Source: Tenericutes bacterium MZ-XQ
GTDB lineage: Bacteria > Bacillota_I > Bacilli_A > Acholeplasmatales > Acholeplasmataceae
Assembly: GCA_002838205.1 (NCBI GenBank)
Contig: CP017950.1
Location: 310,001-374,000, forward strand
Length of the DNA: 64,000 bases
Reading direction: 5' to 3'
Position 1 is the first letter of the stretch. Each line of letters starts with the position of its first letter. A model generated the notes under the pieces. The model did no database searches. It was not told where the DNA came from and saw nothing but the letters and a program-made list of their open reading frames with translations. The translations under genes and the position numbers were made by a program. Positions 24,373-31,757 of this stretch are shown one piece after another.

Positions 24373-25597
24373 TATAAAGAACCTCCTTATATCACAAATC
24401 TTTAAAATAGTGCTCATCATTTTTCTATCAACCATTTTTTTATTGAATATTGCTTTTTATTTTTTTACAAATAACCAATTCCAAAAAGAAATTGCAAGAC
24501 AATATGATGAACTATACAATATGACTGCTCATCTATCCACTGAAGAAAACTTCGAAACTTTAATCGTATATTTGGAGCATTATACACATAATAATGATGT
24601 AACAATTCATTTCAAAAATGTTACAGAACAAACCGTTTTCACCAATGATTTTGATGATATATTAATAAAGTTTGAAGCTATATATTATGATAATGCTCTG
24701 CTTGGTTATTTAGCAGTCGACTTTGAATCTTCTAAATTAAGTAAAGATATTCTTTACGGCTTTGTTGGGTTAAATTTAGTCTCTATTACATTGTTCGCTT
24801 TTGGGATGTATATTTTATATAAATTTCTTAGAAATGAAAATACTAAGATAAGGTTGGACTTAAAACATATTGAGACAGAAAGTTCGACTTTCGCATATAA
24901 AGAAATGAAACAATTGCACTTTCAACTCATGACTAACCAAGTTCAAAGAGAAAAACAAAGATCTGTTTATGAGTCTCATATCAAGAGTATTGCACACGAT
25001 ATCAAAACCCCTCTTTCAGTAATACGAATCTATGCAGATTCATTAGTCAATGAAAAACTTAATCCAACTAAAGATGTTTTTTTGGATATTCAAGTAGAAA
25101 CTATTAAAATAATGAACTTAATTCCTAAGTTTATTGAGCTCGATTATGTTGAAATACCATATCTTCAAAATATCTCTTTATTTATTAACAAATACGCACA
25201 TAAGTACAAAGAAATATTCGAAAGTAAACAGATTTCTATAACACTCGAATTAGAGACTTTACTTGTAAATATTTCAGATAAAGATTTAGAAAGATTAATT
25301 GAACACCTTTTATTCAATGCTTTTTATTATTCTAATCCACAATCAAATATTACAATCTCAGTTCAAAATAAAACAAGAAGACTGGTAGTTAGTGATGAAG
25401 GGATTGGTATGACAAGTGAAACAATTATAAATATCTTAAAAGGTCCTTATCGTTCAGAAGAGGCAATGAAATTTAACGAAAAAGGTAGTGGATTGGGTCT
25501 TCAATTTGTAAAAGATATTGTTCGAAAATTGGAAGCAAATTTGCAAATTGACAGTGTTGTAGGACATGGAAGCAAAATAAGTATTCAATTTTCTTAA
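24365..25597 (+). CDS. Sensor histidine kinase
   Basis: A 410-residue protein. Membrane helices at about 10-35 and 133-155 flank an extracytoplasmic sensor loop of about 95 residues. The dimerisation/phosphoacceptor helix has SIAHDIKTPLSVIR. The ATPase domain has an N-box near HLLFNAFYYSN, VSDEGIGM and GSGLGLQFVK. It is translationally coupled to the preceding response regulator. The sensed ligand is probably extracytoplasmic copper, inferred from context only; no clear metal motif is seen in the loop. Confidence 0.93.
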   Translation: MNSIKNLLISQIFKIVLIIFLSTIFLLNIAFYFFTNNQFQKEIARQYDELYNMTAHLSTEENFETLIVYLEHYTHNNDVTIHFKNVTEQTVFTNDFDDILIKFEAIYYDNALLGYLAVDFESSKLSKDILYGFVGLNLVSITLFAFGMYILYKFLRNENTKIRLDLKHIETESSTFAYKEMKQLHFQLMTNQVQREKQRSVYESHIKSIAHDIKTPLSVIRIYADSLVNEKLNPTKDVFLDIQVETIKIMNLIPKFIELDYVEIPYLQNISLFINKYAHKYKEIFESKQISITLELETLLVNISDKDLERLIEHLLFNAFYYSNPQSNITISVQNKTRRLVVSDEGIGMTSETIINILKGPYRSEEAMKFNEKGSGLGLQFVKDIVRKLEANLQIDSVVGHGSKISIQFS

Positions 25598-25679
25598 TAA
25601 AAAGCAGAAATTCATCGGTGCAAATGAATGTGCGGTATCGAACTTGTTTTCACAATCTATAATGAAATGTATTGCTTAT

Positions 25680-25795
25680 ATGTTCCACACTGGAAAAAGT
25701 CTGGAATGGGGAAACATAAAATGGCCAAAAATATGTTTCCGACGTACACGAAACGACAAATTTTCGAGCAATTAGATATACTCCACGCAGAGTAA
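25680..25795 (+). repeat. Dispersed repeat R2, copy b (diverged)
   Basis: Carries AAACATAAAATGG, GTACAC, ATTTTCGAGCAAT and ACGCAGA in the same order as R2 copies a and c, with many differences. It lies 30 bases before copy c, forming a tandem pair between the kinase gene and repeat R1-D. The flanks 25598-25679 and 25796-25825 hold no gene. Confidence 0.6.
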
Positions 25796-25825
25796 AACTA
25801 GTCATATAACATTGAATTATGACCA

Positions 25826-26040
25826 AAATATGTTTCTTTGGTATTATCGTTGCTTGTTAGTGTAAACATAAAATGGTCATTTTGATGTTATTTGAGTACA
25901 CACAACACCCCATTTTCGAGCAATATGGTGCACTCAACGCAGATTGAATGAGACAACATATTATTAAAAGTGACGGAAAATGGACAAACCTTATTGGACA
26001 AACAATTATATTGTTTTTATAGTATAATTGTAATAAACAG
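25826..26040 (+). repeat. Dispersed repeat R2, copy c
   Basis: Matches R2 copy a (9117-9300) over most of its length, including the inverted repeat GAGTACAC (25894) / GTGCACTC (25928). An extra A/T-rich stretch with TATAGTATAAT near its end could be a promoter. It continues through a shared TTTATGACTT-TCAAA stretch into R1-D, as copy a does into R1-B. Confidence 0.8.
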
Positions 26041-26062
26041 TTCTTGTTTTATGACTTATCAA

Positions 26063-26167
26063 AATATGAACTTTTAGCACAAAAACAGATAAAGTCCATA
26101 AAGAGGTTGCAGTAAAGTTCATAAAGAGGTTATACAAAATACAGATAAAGTCCAAAAAGACAAGACA
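26063..26167 (+). repeat. Dispersed repeat R1, copy D (105 bp, diverged)
   Basis: The same length and ends as copies A-C (AATATGAACTTTTAGCA ... ACAAGACA), but its three internal units are more alike: GATAAAGTCCATAAAGAGGTT, AGTAAAGTTCATAAAGAGGTT and GATAAAGTCCAAAAAGA. This shows that the repeat is a tandem array of one about 23-bp unit. It lies upstream of the toxin-antitoxin pair. Confidence 0.85.
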
Positions 26168-26248
26168 GTTAAAAAAAGATATTGTATTTGTCAATAGTCT
26201 TTTCTATTTAATCATCACTAATTCAAAAGAAAATAATTAAACACCCCG

Positions 26249-26293
26249 ATGAGGTATTAAACAGTTGACAACTACTTCAATGAGGTATAAAAT
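26249..26293 (+). promoter_or_regulatory. Promoter and candidate operator of the HTH-MNT/HEPN operon
   Basis: TTGACA (26265-26270), 17-base spacer, TAAAAT (26288-26293). Two direct repeats ATGAGGTATTAAA (26249) and ATGAGGTATAAAA (26280), 31 bases or three helical turns apart, flank the -35 and overlap the -10. This spacing suits binding by a dimeric HTH protein, probably the antitoxin itself. Confidence 0.65.
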
Positions 26294-26312
26294 ATAAGTA
26301 GAGGTGATTTAT

Positions 26313-26807
26313 ATGAATCAATCACTAAAGGCAGTGAGAGAGAATCTTGGACTTACACAATTAGAAGTATCTAAATTGATTGATATTCCAATAAATACAA
26401 TTAGAAACTGGGAACAAGAAATTAGAACGCCAAGTGAATGGGCACTCAACTTATTAATAGATAGAATATTAAGAGAATCAATTGAACAGCACACTGTTGT
26501 TGATGAAGAAACTGGTATTTTGTCTTTTTTAACTATTAAAAAAAATGTTGCTAAAATTGCAGCGAAGTATGATATTGAGCGTATTTATTTATTTGGATCA
26601 TATGCCAAAGGACAAGCCACAGAAAATAGTGATATTGATCTATATATGGAATCTAATTTATTCGGATTGGAGTATTATGAATTTGTTGAAGAACTAAGAG
26701 AAAAACTGAAGAAGAAAGTTGAAGTGCTAAGTAATAAAACAATTATAGAACACTCAAAAATAGATCAAGAGATTAAAAAGACGGGGATACTGATTTATGA
26801 AAGATGA
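26313..26807 (+). CDS. XRE-type HTH fused to MNT nucleotidyltransferase antitoxin (MntA-like)
   Basis: A 164-residue protein from the ATG at 26313 (AGAGGTGA upstream). Residues about 4-45 are a helix-turn-helix (LTQLEVSKLIDIPINTIRNW). Residues 74-164 are a minimal nucleotidyltransferase with GSYAKG (95-100) and the catalytic DID pair (Asp107, Asp109). MntA antitoxins neutralise HEPN toxins by AMPylating a tyrosine. It overlaps the HEPN gene by 11 bases. The HTH fusion suggests it also represses its own promoter. Confidence 0.9.
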   Translation: MNQSLKAVRENLGLTQLEVSKLIDIPINTIRNWEQEIRTPSEWALNLLIDRILRESIEQHTVVDEETGILSFLTIKKNVAKIAAKYDIERIYLFGSYAKGQATENSDIDLYMESNLFGLEYYEFVEELREKLKKKVEVLSNKTIIEHSKIDQEIKKTGILIYER

Positions 26808-27117
26808 GATATATATTGAGCGTATCAATAAGTATGCAAAGAAAATAGGCAAATATATGGAAGAGGTCGATACATTTACAGACTTTGAGAACAACGACGA
26901 AAAAGTCGATGCAGTTATATTAAACCTAGAACAAATTGGTGAAACAGCTAAGAAACTTTCAGATAAGACAAAACAAAATTTTAATTCTATTCATTGGCCA
27001 AGCATTATTGGCTTAAGAAATATGATATCACATGAATACGAAGGTATTAGACTAAATATCATTTATGACATTGCTACAGTAAATATACCAGAGTTGTTAT
27101 CTAAACTAGATAAATAA
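26797..27117 (+). CDS. HEPN-domain RNase toxin (HepT-like)
   Basis: A 106-residue four-helix HEPN/DUF86 protein with the complete R-x4-H-x-Y motif (Arg74-NMIS-His79-Glu-Tyr81). In HepT toxins Arg and His cut RNA, and the Tyr is the residue AMPylated by MntA. It is translated from an ATG inside the end of the antitoxin gene. Repeat R1-E starts one base after its stop, so the pair is enclosed by R1 copies D and E. Confidence 0.92.
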   Translation: MKDEIYIERINKYAKKIGKYMEEVDTFTDFENNDEKVDAVILNLEQIGETAKKLSDKTKQNFNSIHWPSIIGLRNMISHEYEGIRLNIIYDIATVNIPELLSKLDK

Positions 27118-27118
27118 G

Positions 27119-27187
27119 ATGAACTTTTAGCATCATAAGTGATAAATTCCGTTAAGAGGTAGTAGTAAAGTCCATAAAGACAAAACA
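27119..27187 (+). repeat. Dispersed repeat R1, copy E (69 bp, two units)
   Basis: Starts ATGAACTTTTAGCATCAT like the others but has only two units (GATAAATTCCGTTAAGAGGT and AGTAAAGTCCATAAAGA) before the end ACAAAACA, in which CAAG has become CAAA. It touches the HEPN stop codon. A short gene-free stretch with a terminator follows. Confidence 0.8.
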
Positions 27188-27293
27188 CATGTTTAAAATG
27201 TATATTTACTATATTGACATTTTTTAATTATCATGTAATATCAATTCTTCAATATGTCGGAATTTGATGTTAGTAAATAATAGTTTTATAAGT

Positions 27294-27317
27294 AAAGACC
27301 ATTCGGTCTTTATTTTT
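27294..27317 (+). terminator. Rho-independent terminator
   Basis: AAAGACC-ATTC-GGTCTTT followed by ATTTTTG. It probably ends the toxin-antitoxin transcript about 175 bases past the HEPN stop, after repeat R1-E. Confidence 0.75.
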
Positions 27318-27419
27318 GTCGGTATCATAGAGATAAGAAGAAATAGCAATATATGTTATAAAACGATTCATGTATTTAAAAAAAGTTAAATAAATAAGTA
27401 CATAAAGGAGTCATTTAAA

Positions 27420-28109
27420 ATGAGTAAAACTGAAGTAATCATATTGGGAACACTACACGGACTCCACAAAGATCATAAAAAATATAGTTATGAAGATATC
27501 TTTGATTTAGTTACCTTTTATAATCCAGATGTTTTAGGTGTAGAAATAAGAAAAGAAGATATGAACCAACCACTTGAATACTTAAGTGAGTTTTATCCAT
27601 ATGAAATGATTGAACTTAAATCTCGATTCAACCATTCTATGGAGGTTTATGGCTTTGATTTTTTAGGTCATGACCTGATAGATAAGTTAATTCCTAATAA
27701 TTATTTCGAGAATCATAAGAAAACGCTATTGGAAAAACAGTTTGAGCATGATAATGATGTTGTTCAAGCAAAAACACTTTTCGATATCATCAATCAAACT
27801 AGACTAGATCTCATTATGGATTATAATGCTCAATCAATCAATAATGGCATGTATGACTTGATAAGTAATATTTACTATAAGCAAATGAAGTTCTTGTTTG
27901 AAAATACAGTTTATAGAGAACTATCAGATTTCTATGCTTCAAGAGATCATCGTATTGCACAAAACATTATCGAGATTATCCAAGCAAACCCAAACAAAAG
28001 AATGGTTTTTGTTATGGGTATAGATCACAGAGCATATACTATAGATGCCATCAAGACATTTTTCAAAGAATCTATATACCTATTGCCTGTTATCAATTTA
28101 AAAGATTAG
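27420..28109 (+). CDS. TraB/TIKI (ChaN/Ere)-superfamily protein
   Basis: A 229-residue soluble protein. The N-terminal strand ends in GTLHG, a following Glu sits in LGVEIRKED, and the C-terminal strand-helix is FVMGIDHRAYTIDAI. This GxxH ... E ... H arrangement is typical of the TraB/TIKI/ChaN/erythromycin-esterase superfamily, which includes metal-dependent peptidases and hydrolases. AAAGGAGTC precedes the ATG. No substrate can be named. It is a singleton between repeat R1-E and the IS110 element. Confidence 0.55.
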   Translation: MSKTEVIILGTLHGLHKDHKKYSYEDIFDLVTFYNPDVLGVEIRKEDMNQPLEYLSEFYPYEMIELKSRFNHSMEVYGFDFLGHDLIDKLIPNNYFENHKKTLLEKQFEHDNDVVQAKTLFDIINQTRLDLIMDYNAQSINNGMYDLISNIYYKQMKFLFENTVYRELSDFYASRDHRIAQNIIEIIQANPNKRMVFVMGIDHRAYTIDAIKTFFKESIYLLPVINLKD

Positions 28110-28569
28110 ACTAAGTCTTATCATTTATTTCGATAGCAATCTAAAAATGGTCATCATAACCAGATTAATCAAGATCTGATCAAAAGTTATAAATACGCTT
28201 ATCCATCTAAATTTTTTCCTTAGTTGACTTCATAGAATTAGCAGACACATAACAATGAACAAGTTTCTTAAGTTAACCAATTTGTCGCTATAAATGAACA
28301 TAAATAGCTATATAAAAATATTAAAATCTATTTGGCCTATGCAGATATCATTGATATTATAGTATAATTATTATAATTAGTTTGATTTTGAGTTTACATG
28401 TGCTTTTACGATAACGACAATGAAAACGATAAAAAATCAATCATATAACACTTTGAGGAGACTTACTATAATAAGTCAAGCAATAAATGATAAAAAATAG
28501 TAAAAGACCTCACATGGAAGCCTATATAAGTTTTATGAACAAATAAGAGGTAGCTACACCCTCATTTGA
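28110..28569 (+). other. Gene-free region left of the IS110 transposase
   Basis: No credible ORF is visible. A promoter-like TATAGTATAAT lies near 28358-28368, and a small palindrome CTTACTATAATAAG near 28462. Part of this stretch must be the transposase-distal end of the IS110 element, whose boundary cannot be fixed without an empty site. The words CATAAATAGCTA recur at 6033 and 28298. Confidence 0.5.
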
Positions 28570-29736
28570 TTATTTGAAATGTGAATGATCAAATGTCAGT
28601 TGGTTGACACCTAAATAGTATATCGTGCGTATTAGTTTTCTAACAGAGTGAACCATGGCGACTTTATGATGTTTACCTTCAGCACGTTTCTTAAGGTAAT
28701 AATCATAGAGTTTAGGATTCAATCTTAAGCCCGCAAAAGTGATTTGCCAAAAAGTCATTCTAAGTAATCCGGATCCACGTTTGACGATATGTCCTCTGGT
28801 TTCTATTGTTCCTGATTGATTGACAGATGTATCCAGTCCAGCAAATGAAACAATTTGAGCTGGATTTGTAAAGTTTTTAAAATCACCAAGTTCGGCGATG
28901 ATAATTGCTGCAGAGATGATGTTGAGACCTGGAATGGTTGTCAGTGTTTGATTGATATTTTCCATGAGATGGATGATTTCATGTTCAACAGATTCAATGA
29001 TTTCAGTTAACGTCTCATAGTGTTTTATGGAGTGTTTAAGAAGTAACAGATCAGACTGAGTTTCATATCCAACTGATGATTTAGCTAAAGATTTAAGTTT
29101 TTGAACTCTAACATAAGATAATCTGCCTTTAGAGTGACTTCTAATGGATTCATAGTCATTGTTAGAAAGTTTCGAAATTCTTGCTCTGGATTTGAACTTT
29201 TTAAGGATGAACATCGCACTACTAGAGAGTCTTTCGTTAAAAAAAGGTTTAAACTCAGGAAAGATACGATCAAGGATGTTTGTCAGTTCAATGAGTGTTT
29301 TAGAACGATTGACCATTTGAACATGACGATACCTTACCAGTTGTTTTAATTCGTTGATGTGGTAAAATTTAGTATGTAAGGTCTTGTAGTCAACAGAACC
29401 TAGCATACTTGAAATCGTTTTGGCGTCAACTTTATCTGTCTTTGTCTTACGTAACGATAATGCCTTGGAAAACATGTGCGTTAAGTAAGGGTTAAATTCC
29501 AGATAAGTATAACCAGATGCCGTGATAAACTGTTTAAGGTTTGATCCATAGTGTCCTGTTGACTCAAGACCTATTCTTATTTCTTTTGACTGATCTAAAG
29601 ATTTTAAGACCTCAAGAAATAAATCGAAACCTAAACGATTGTTATCAAAGCTGAATGCTTTGATTTGAATACCTGCTTCAGTAGCTATGAAGCAGTCGTG
29701 TTTGTACTTAGAGATATCAATTCCGATTAAGTACAT
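28570..29736 (-). CDS. IS110-family transposase
   Basis: A 388-residue protein. The N-terminal RuvC-like DEDD domain has IGIDISK (Asp7), GLESTGHYG and KTDKVDAKTI carrying the acidic residues. The C-terminal Transposase_20 domain has TIPGLNIISAAIIIAELGD, SFAGLDTSVNQSG and the catalytic-Ser-bearing RGSGLLR. These enzymes recombine DNA under guidance of an element-encoded bridge RNA. TTGGAGGTG precedes the ATG. The ORF appears intact, so the element may be active. Confidence 0.93.
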   Translation of the reverse strand: MYLIGIDISKYKHDCFIATEAGIQIKAFSFDNNRLGFDLFLEVLKSLDQSKEIRIGLESTGHYGSNLKQFITASGYTYLEFNPYLTHMFSKALSLRKTKTDKVDAKTISSMLGSVDYKTLHTKFYHINELKQLVRYRHVQMVNRSKTLIELTNILDRIFPEFKPFFNERLSSSAMFILKKFKSRARISKLSNNDYESIRSHSKGRLSYVRVQKLKSLAKSSVGYETQSDLLLLKHSIKHYETLTEIIESVEHEIIHLMENINQTLTTIPGLNIISAAIIIAELGDFKNFTNPAQIVSFAGLDTSVNQSGTIETRGHIVKRGSGLLRMTFWQITFAGLRLNPKLYDYYLKKRAEGKHHKVAMVHSVRKLIRTIYYLGVNQLTFDHSHFK

Positions 29737-29759
29737 AAAAACACCTCCAATATAAGTTT

Positions 29760-29925
29760 TAGCACTGGGTAAGTCACAGATTTCTTATTTATGTAGTCTT
29801 GTGATGAAGCGTCAAGCGCTAACTTACTGATTGACATTAAAAATAAGAACTGTGGTAAGAGTCTCCTCCAATAGTCAAAGCTATATATAAATGACACAAA
29901 TCCACAGTGCTTAATTTAATTATAA
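29760..29925 (-). ncRNA. Candidate IS110 bridge RNA
   Basis: Non-coding sequence upstream of the transposase, where IS110-group elements encode their bridge RNA. A long stem pairs CACAG..TTCTTATTT (29775-29790) with AAATAAGAA.CTGTG (29841-29854). It encloses a small hairpin AGCG-TCAAG-CGCT (29808-29820) and single-stranded stretches that could be guide loops. A TATAAT on the minus strand near 29920 could drive it. The assignment uses family knowledge plus this foldability; guide pairing was not tested. Confidence 0.5.
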
Positions 29926-29987
29926 CAATAGAAAGAAAGGAAGTTATACTCTAACTATTATTACAGTTTTGAGTATACAAGAATATT

Positions 29988-30539
29988 ATGAAATTTGTTT
30001 GCATACTTGGAGATAGTGCTGTTGGCAAAATGACTGTTGGACAAAAACTTGAAGCATTAACAGGTTTTTCTCTTTTTCACAATCATATGACCATTGAGCT
30101 CGTTCTTGATGTTTTTAAATCATTTCATATTCCTGCGATTGAAGCACTAAGATTTACGATTTTCGAAGAGTTTATCAAAACAGATTTGCCGGGACTTATT
30201 CTAACTTTACAGTTACCTTTTGACATTCAAGAAGAAGTTCTTTATCTAGAAAATTTAATTGATTATTTTGAGTCTAGAGATGTTGAATCATATATTGTTG
30301 AGCTCGATGCAACATTAGAAGAAAGACTGCGTAGAAATAAAACAGAAAATAGACTCAAGCATAAGGCATCAAAAAGAGATCTAGAAATATCAGAAAGACG
30401 ATTGTTAAATGCGTCAAATAAGTATCGATTTATTTCAAAACCTGGTGAAGTAAAGCATCCGAGATTTTTACAAATCGATAATACGAACAAAAGTGCTGAA
30501 GAAGTTGCACGGATGATATGTGACTATTTTAAATTTTAA
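29988..30539 (+). CDS. P-loop kinase-like (AAA/shikimate-kinase-like) protein
   Basis: A 183-residue protein. Walker A is GDSAVGKM near residues 8-15, followed by LTGFSLFHNHMTIEL, the hallmark of a small Firmicute family annotated as shikimate-kinase-like or AAA ATPase. A LID-like segment ERLRRNKTENRLKHK near 110 suggests phosphoryl transfer to a small molecule. The substrate is unknown. No strong ribosome-binding site is seen before the ATG, and the IS110 end lies about 60 bases upstream, so its original promoter may have been displaced. Confidence 0.75.
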   Translation: MKFVCILGDSAVGKMTVGQKLEALTGFSLFHNHMTIELVLDVFKSFHIPAIEALRFTIFEEFIKTDLPGLILTLQLPFDIQEEVLYLENLIDYFESRDVESYIVELDATLEERLRRNKTENRLKHKASKRDLEISERRLLNASNKYRFISKPGEVKHPRFLQIDNTNKSAEEVARMICDYFKF

Positions 30540-30699
30540 TGTTGGAAATGATAGATTGAACATTTTTTTGATGATATAAGTATTGTCATAAATAAATGTT
30601 CTATAAACTTAGGATATATGTATAGATAAAATTTATAGAATAAGTTGATTGATGATGAGATGAAGAGATATGATGAAACAGTTACATGGAGACTAATAA

Positions 30700-31152
30700 A
30701 TGATCACAATAGTAAAAGCTACACCAAATGATTTTGAGATATTAGCTGATCTAGAAATTAGATCCGAATCATATTGGGGTTACAGCTCAAAGTTCATGGA
30801 GAAATTCAAAGAAATATATTTAATAACAGAAGCATTTATCATAAATAATCCAACGTATATTCTCAAAGAAGATGATCATATCATCGGTTTTTATGGGTTG
30901 CTGCAAAAAGATGATGAAAATTCTTTAGAGTATTTTTTTATAGACTCTAGGTATATCGGTAAAGGATATGGTAGAATATTATGGAAGCACATCATTCAAA
31001 CATGTAAAAAACTAAAAATTAAAGAGTTTACAATCATAACAAGTCCAGATGCAAGAGGATTTTATTCTAAAATGGGAGCAATAATTCATACGCATGTAGA
31101 TTCATTAATATCAACGGGCAATCAAACACCAAAACTTATTTATAAGTTATGA
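30700..31152 (+). CDS. GNAT-family N-acetyltransferase
   Basis: A 150-residue single GNAT domain. The acetyl-CoA-binding motif A is YIGKGYGRILWKHI (near 85-98), and the C-terminal SPDARGFYSKMGA segment is typical. It transfers acetyl from CoA to an amine; the substrate is not evident. A short GGAGAC precedes the ATG. It stands alone with about 150 gene-free bases upstream. Confidence 0.87.
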   Translation: MITIVKATPNDFEILADLEIRSESYWGYSSKFMEKFKEIYLITEAFIINNPTYILKEDDHIIGFYGLLQKDDENSLEYFFIDSRYIGKGYGRILWKHIIQTCKKLKIKEFTIITSPDARGFYSKMGAIIHTHVDSLISTGNQTPKLIYKL

Positions 31153-31207
31153 ATAAAGAATAAAATATAGATTAATATTTTTGACTAACAACACAAGGAG
31201 AAATATT

Positions 31208-31720
31208 ATGCGATTATTTCATGTTAGCGAAGATCCTAATATAGAGGTCTTTAATCCAATCATACCTTACCGAAAAGATATGGATCAATCAGTTGGTGTT
31301 GTTTGGGCATTATCAGAAAGAACTTTGCCTAATTTTTTAACACCAAGAGATTGCCCAAGAGTAACATACCATGTTAGTCCTGATACGACAGATGAAGATA
31401 TAAAACGTTATCTTTCATCTCCTTCAGCATCACATTGTGTTGCCATTGAACATCGTTGGTTAAATGTATTATTAAACACCGAATTAACCATTTACGAATT
31501 TGATCCTAAACATTTTGAATTACAGGATGAAATTGCTGGATATTATGTAAGTAAAGAAATAGAAGTGCCAATTGGAAAGTATAAAGTTAAACATATTATC
31601 GATGAACTTATTGAAAGAAATATTGAACTTCGTATACTTCCAGAACTCTTTACTTTAAGAGACCAAATCATAAACACATCATTTAATTGGTCGATGTGTA
31701 GAATGAAAAACGCAAAATAA
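31208..31720 (+). CDS. DUF6886-like protein
   Basis: A 170-residue protein from the ATG at 31208, chosen for AAGGAGAAATA just upstream. It opens with MRLFHVSEDPNIEVFNP and continues with a conserved-looking soluble domain (VWALSERTLPNFLTPRDCPR). This matches a widespread uncharacterised Firmicute family (DUF6886) resembling ADP-ribosyl/RES-type folds in its first strands. Function unknown. No cotranscribed partner. Confidence 0.65.
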   Translation: MRLFHVSEDPNIEVFNPIIPYRKDMDQSVGVVWALSERTLPNFLTPRDCPRVTYHVSPDTTDEDIKRYLSSPSASHCVAIEHRWLNVLLNTELTIYEFDPKHFELQDEIAGYYVSKEIEVPIGKYKVKHIIDELIERNIELRILPELFTLRDQIINTSFNWSMCRMKNAK

Positions 31721-31757
31721 TGCTTGTATAATTGAACTTATAAAAAAAGAGGTAAAA

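Larger units (their letters stand above)
28570..29930 (-). mobile_element. IS110-family insertion element
   Basis: One DEDD transposase gene plus about 190 bases of structured non-coding sequence upstream of it, as in the IS110 group. No terminal inverted repeats are visible, which is usual for this family. The limits are approximate, taken from the gene and the upstream structure; the real left end lies left of 28570. Confidence 0.75.
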
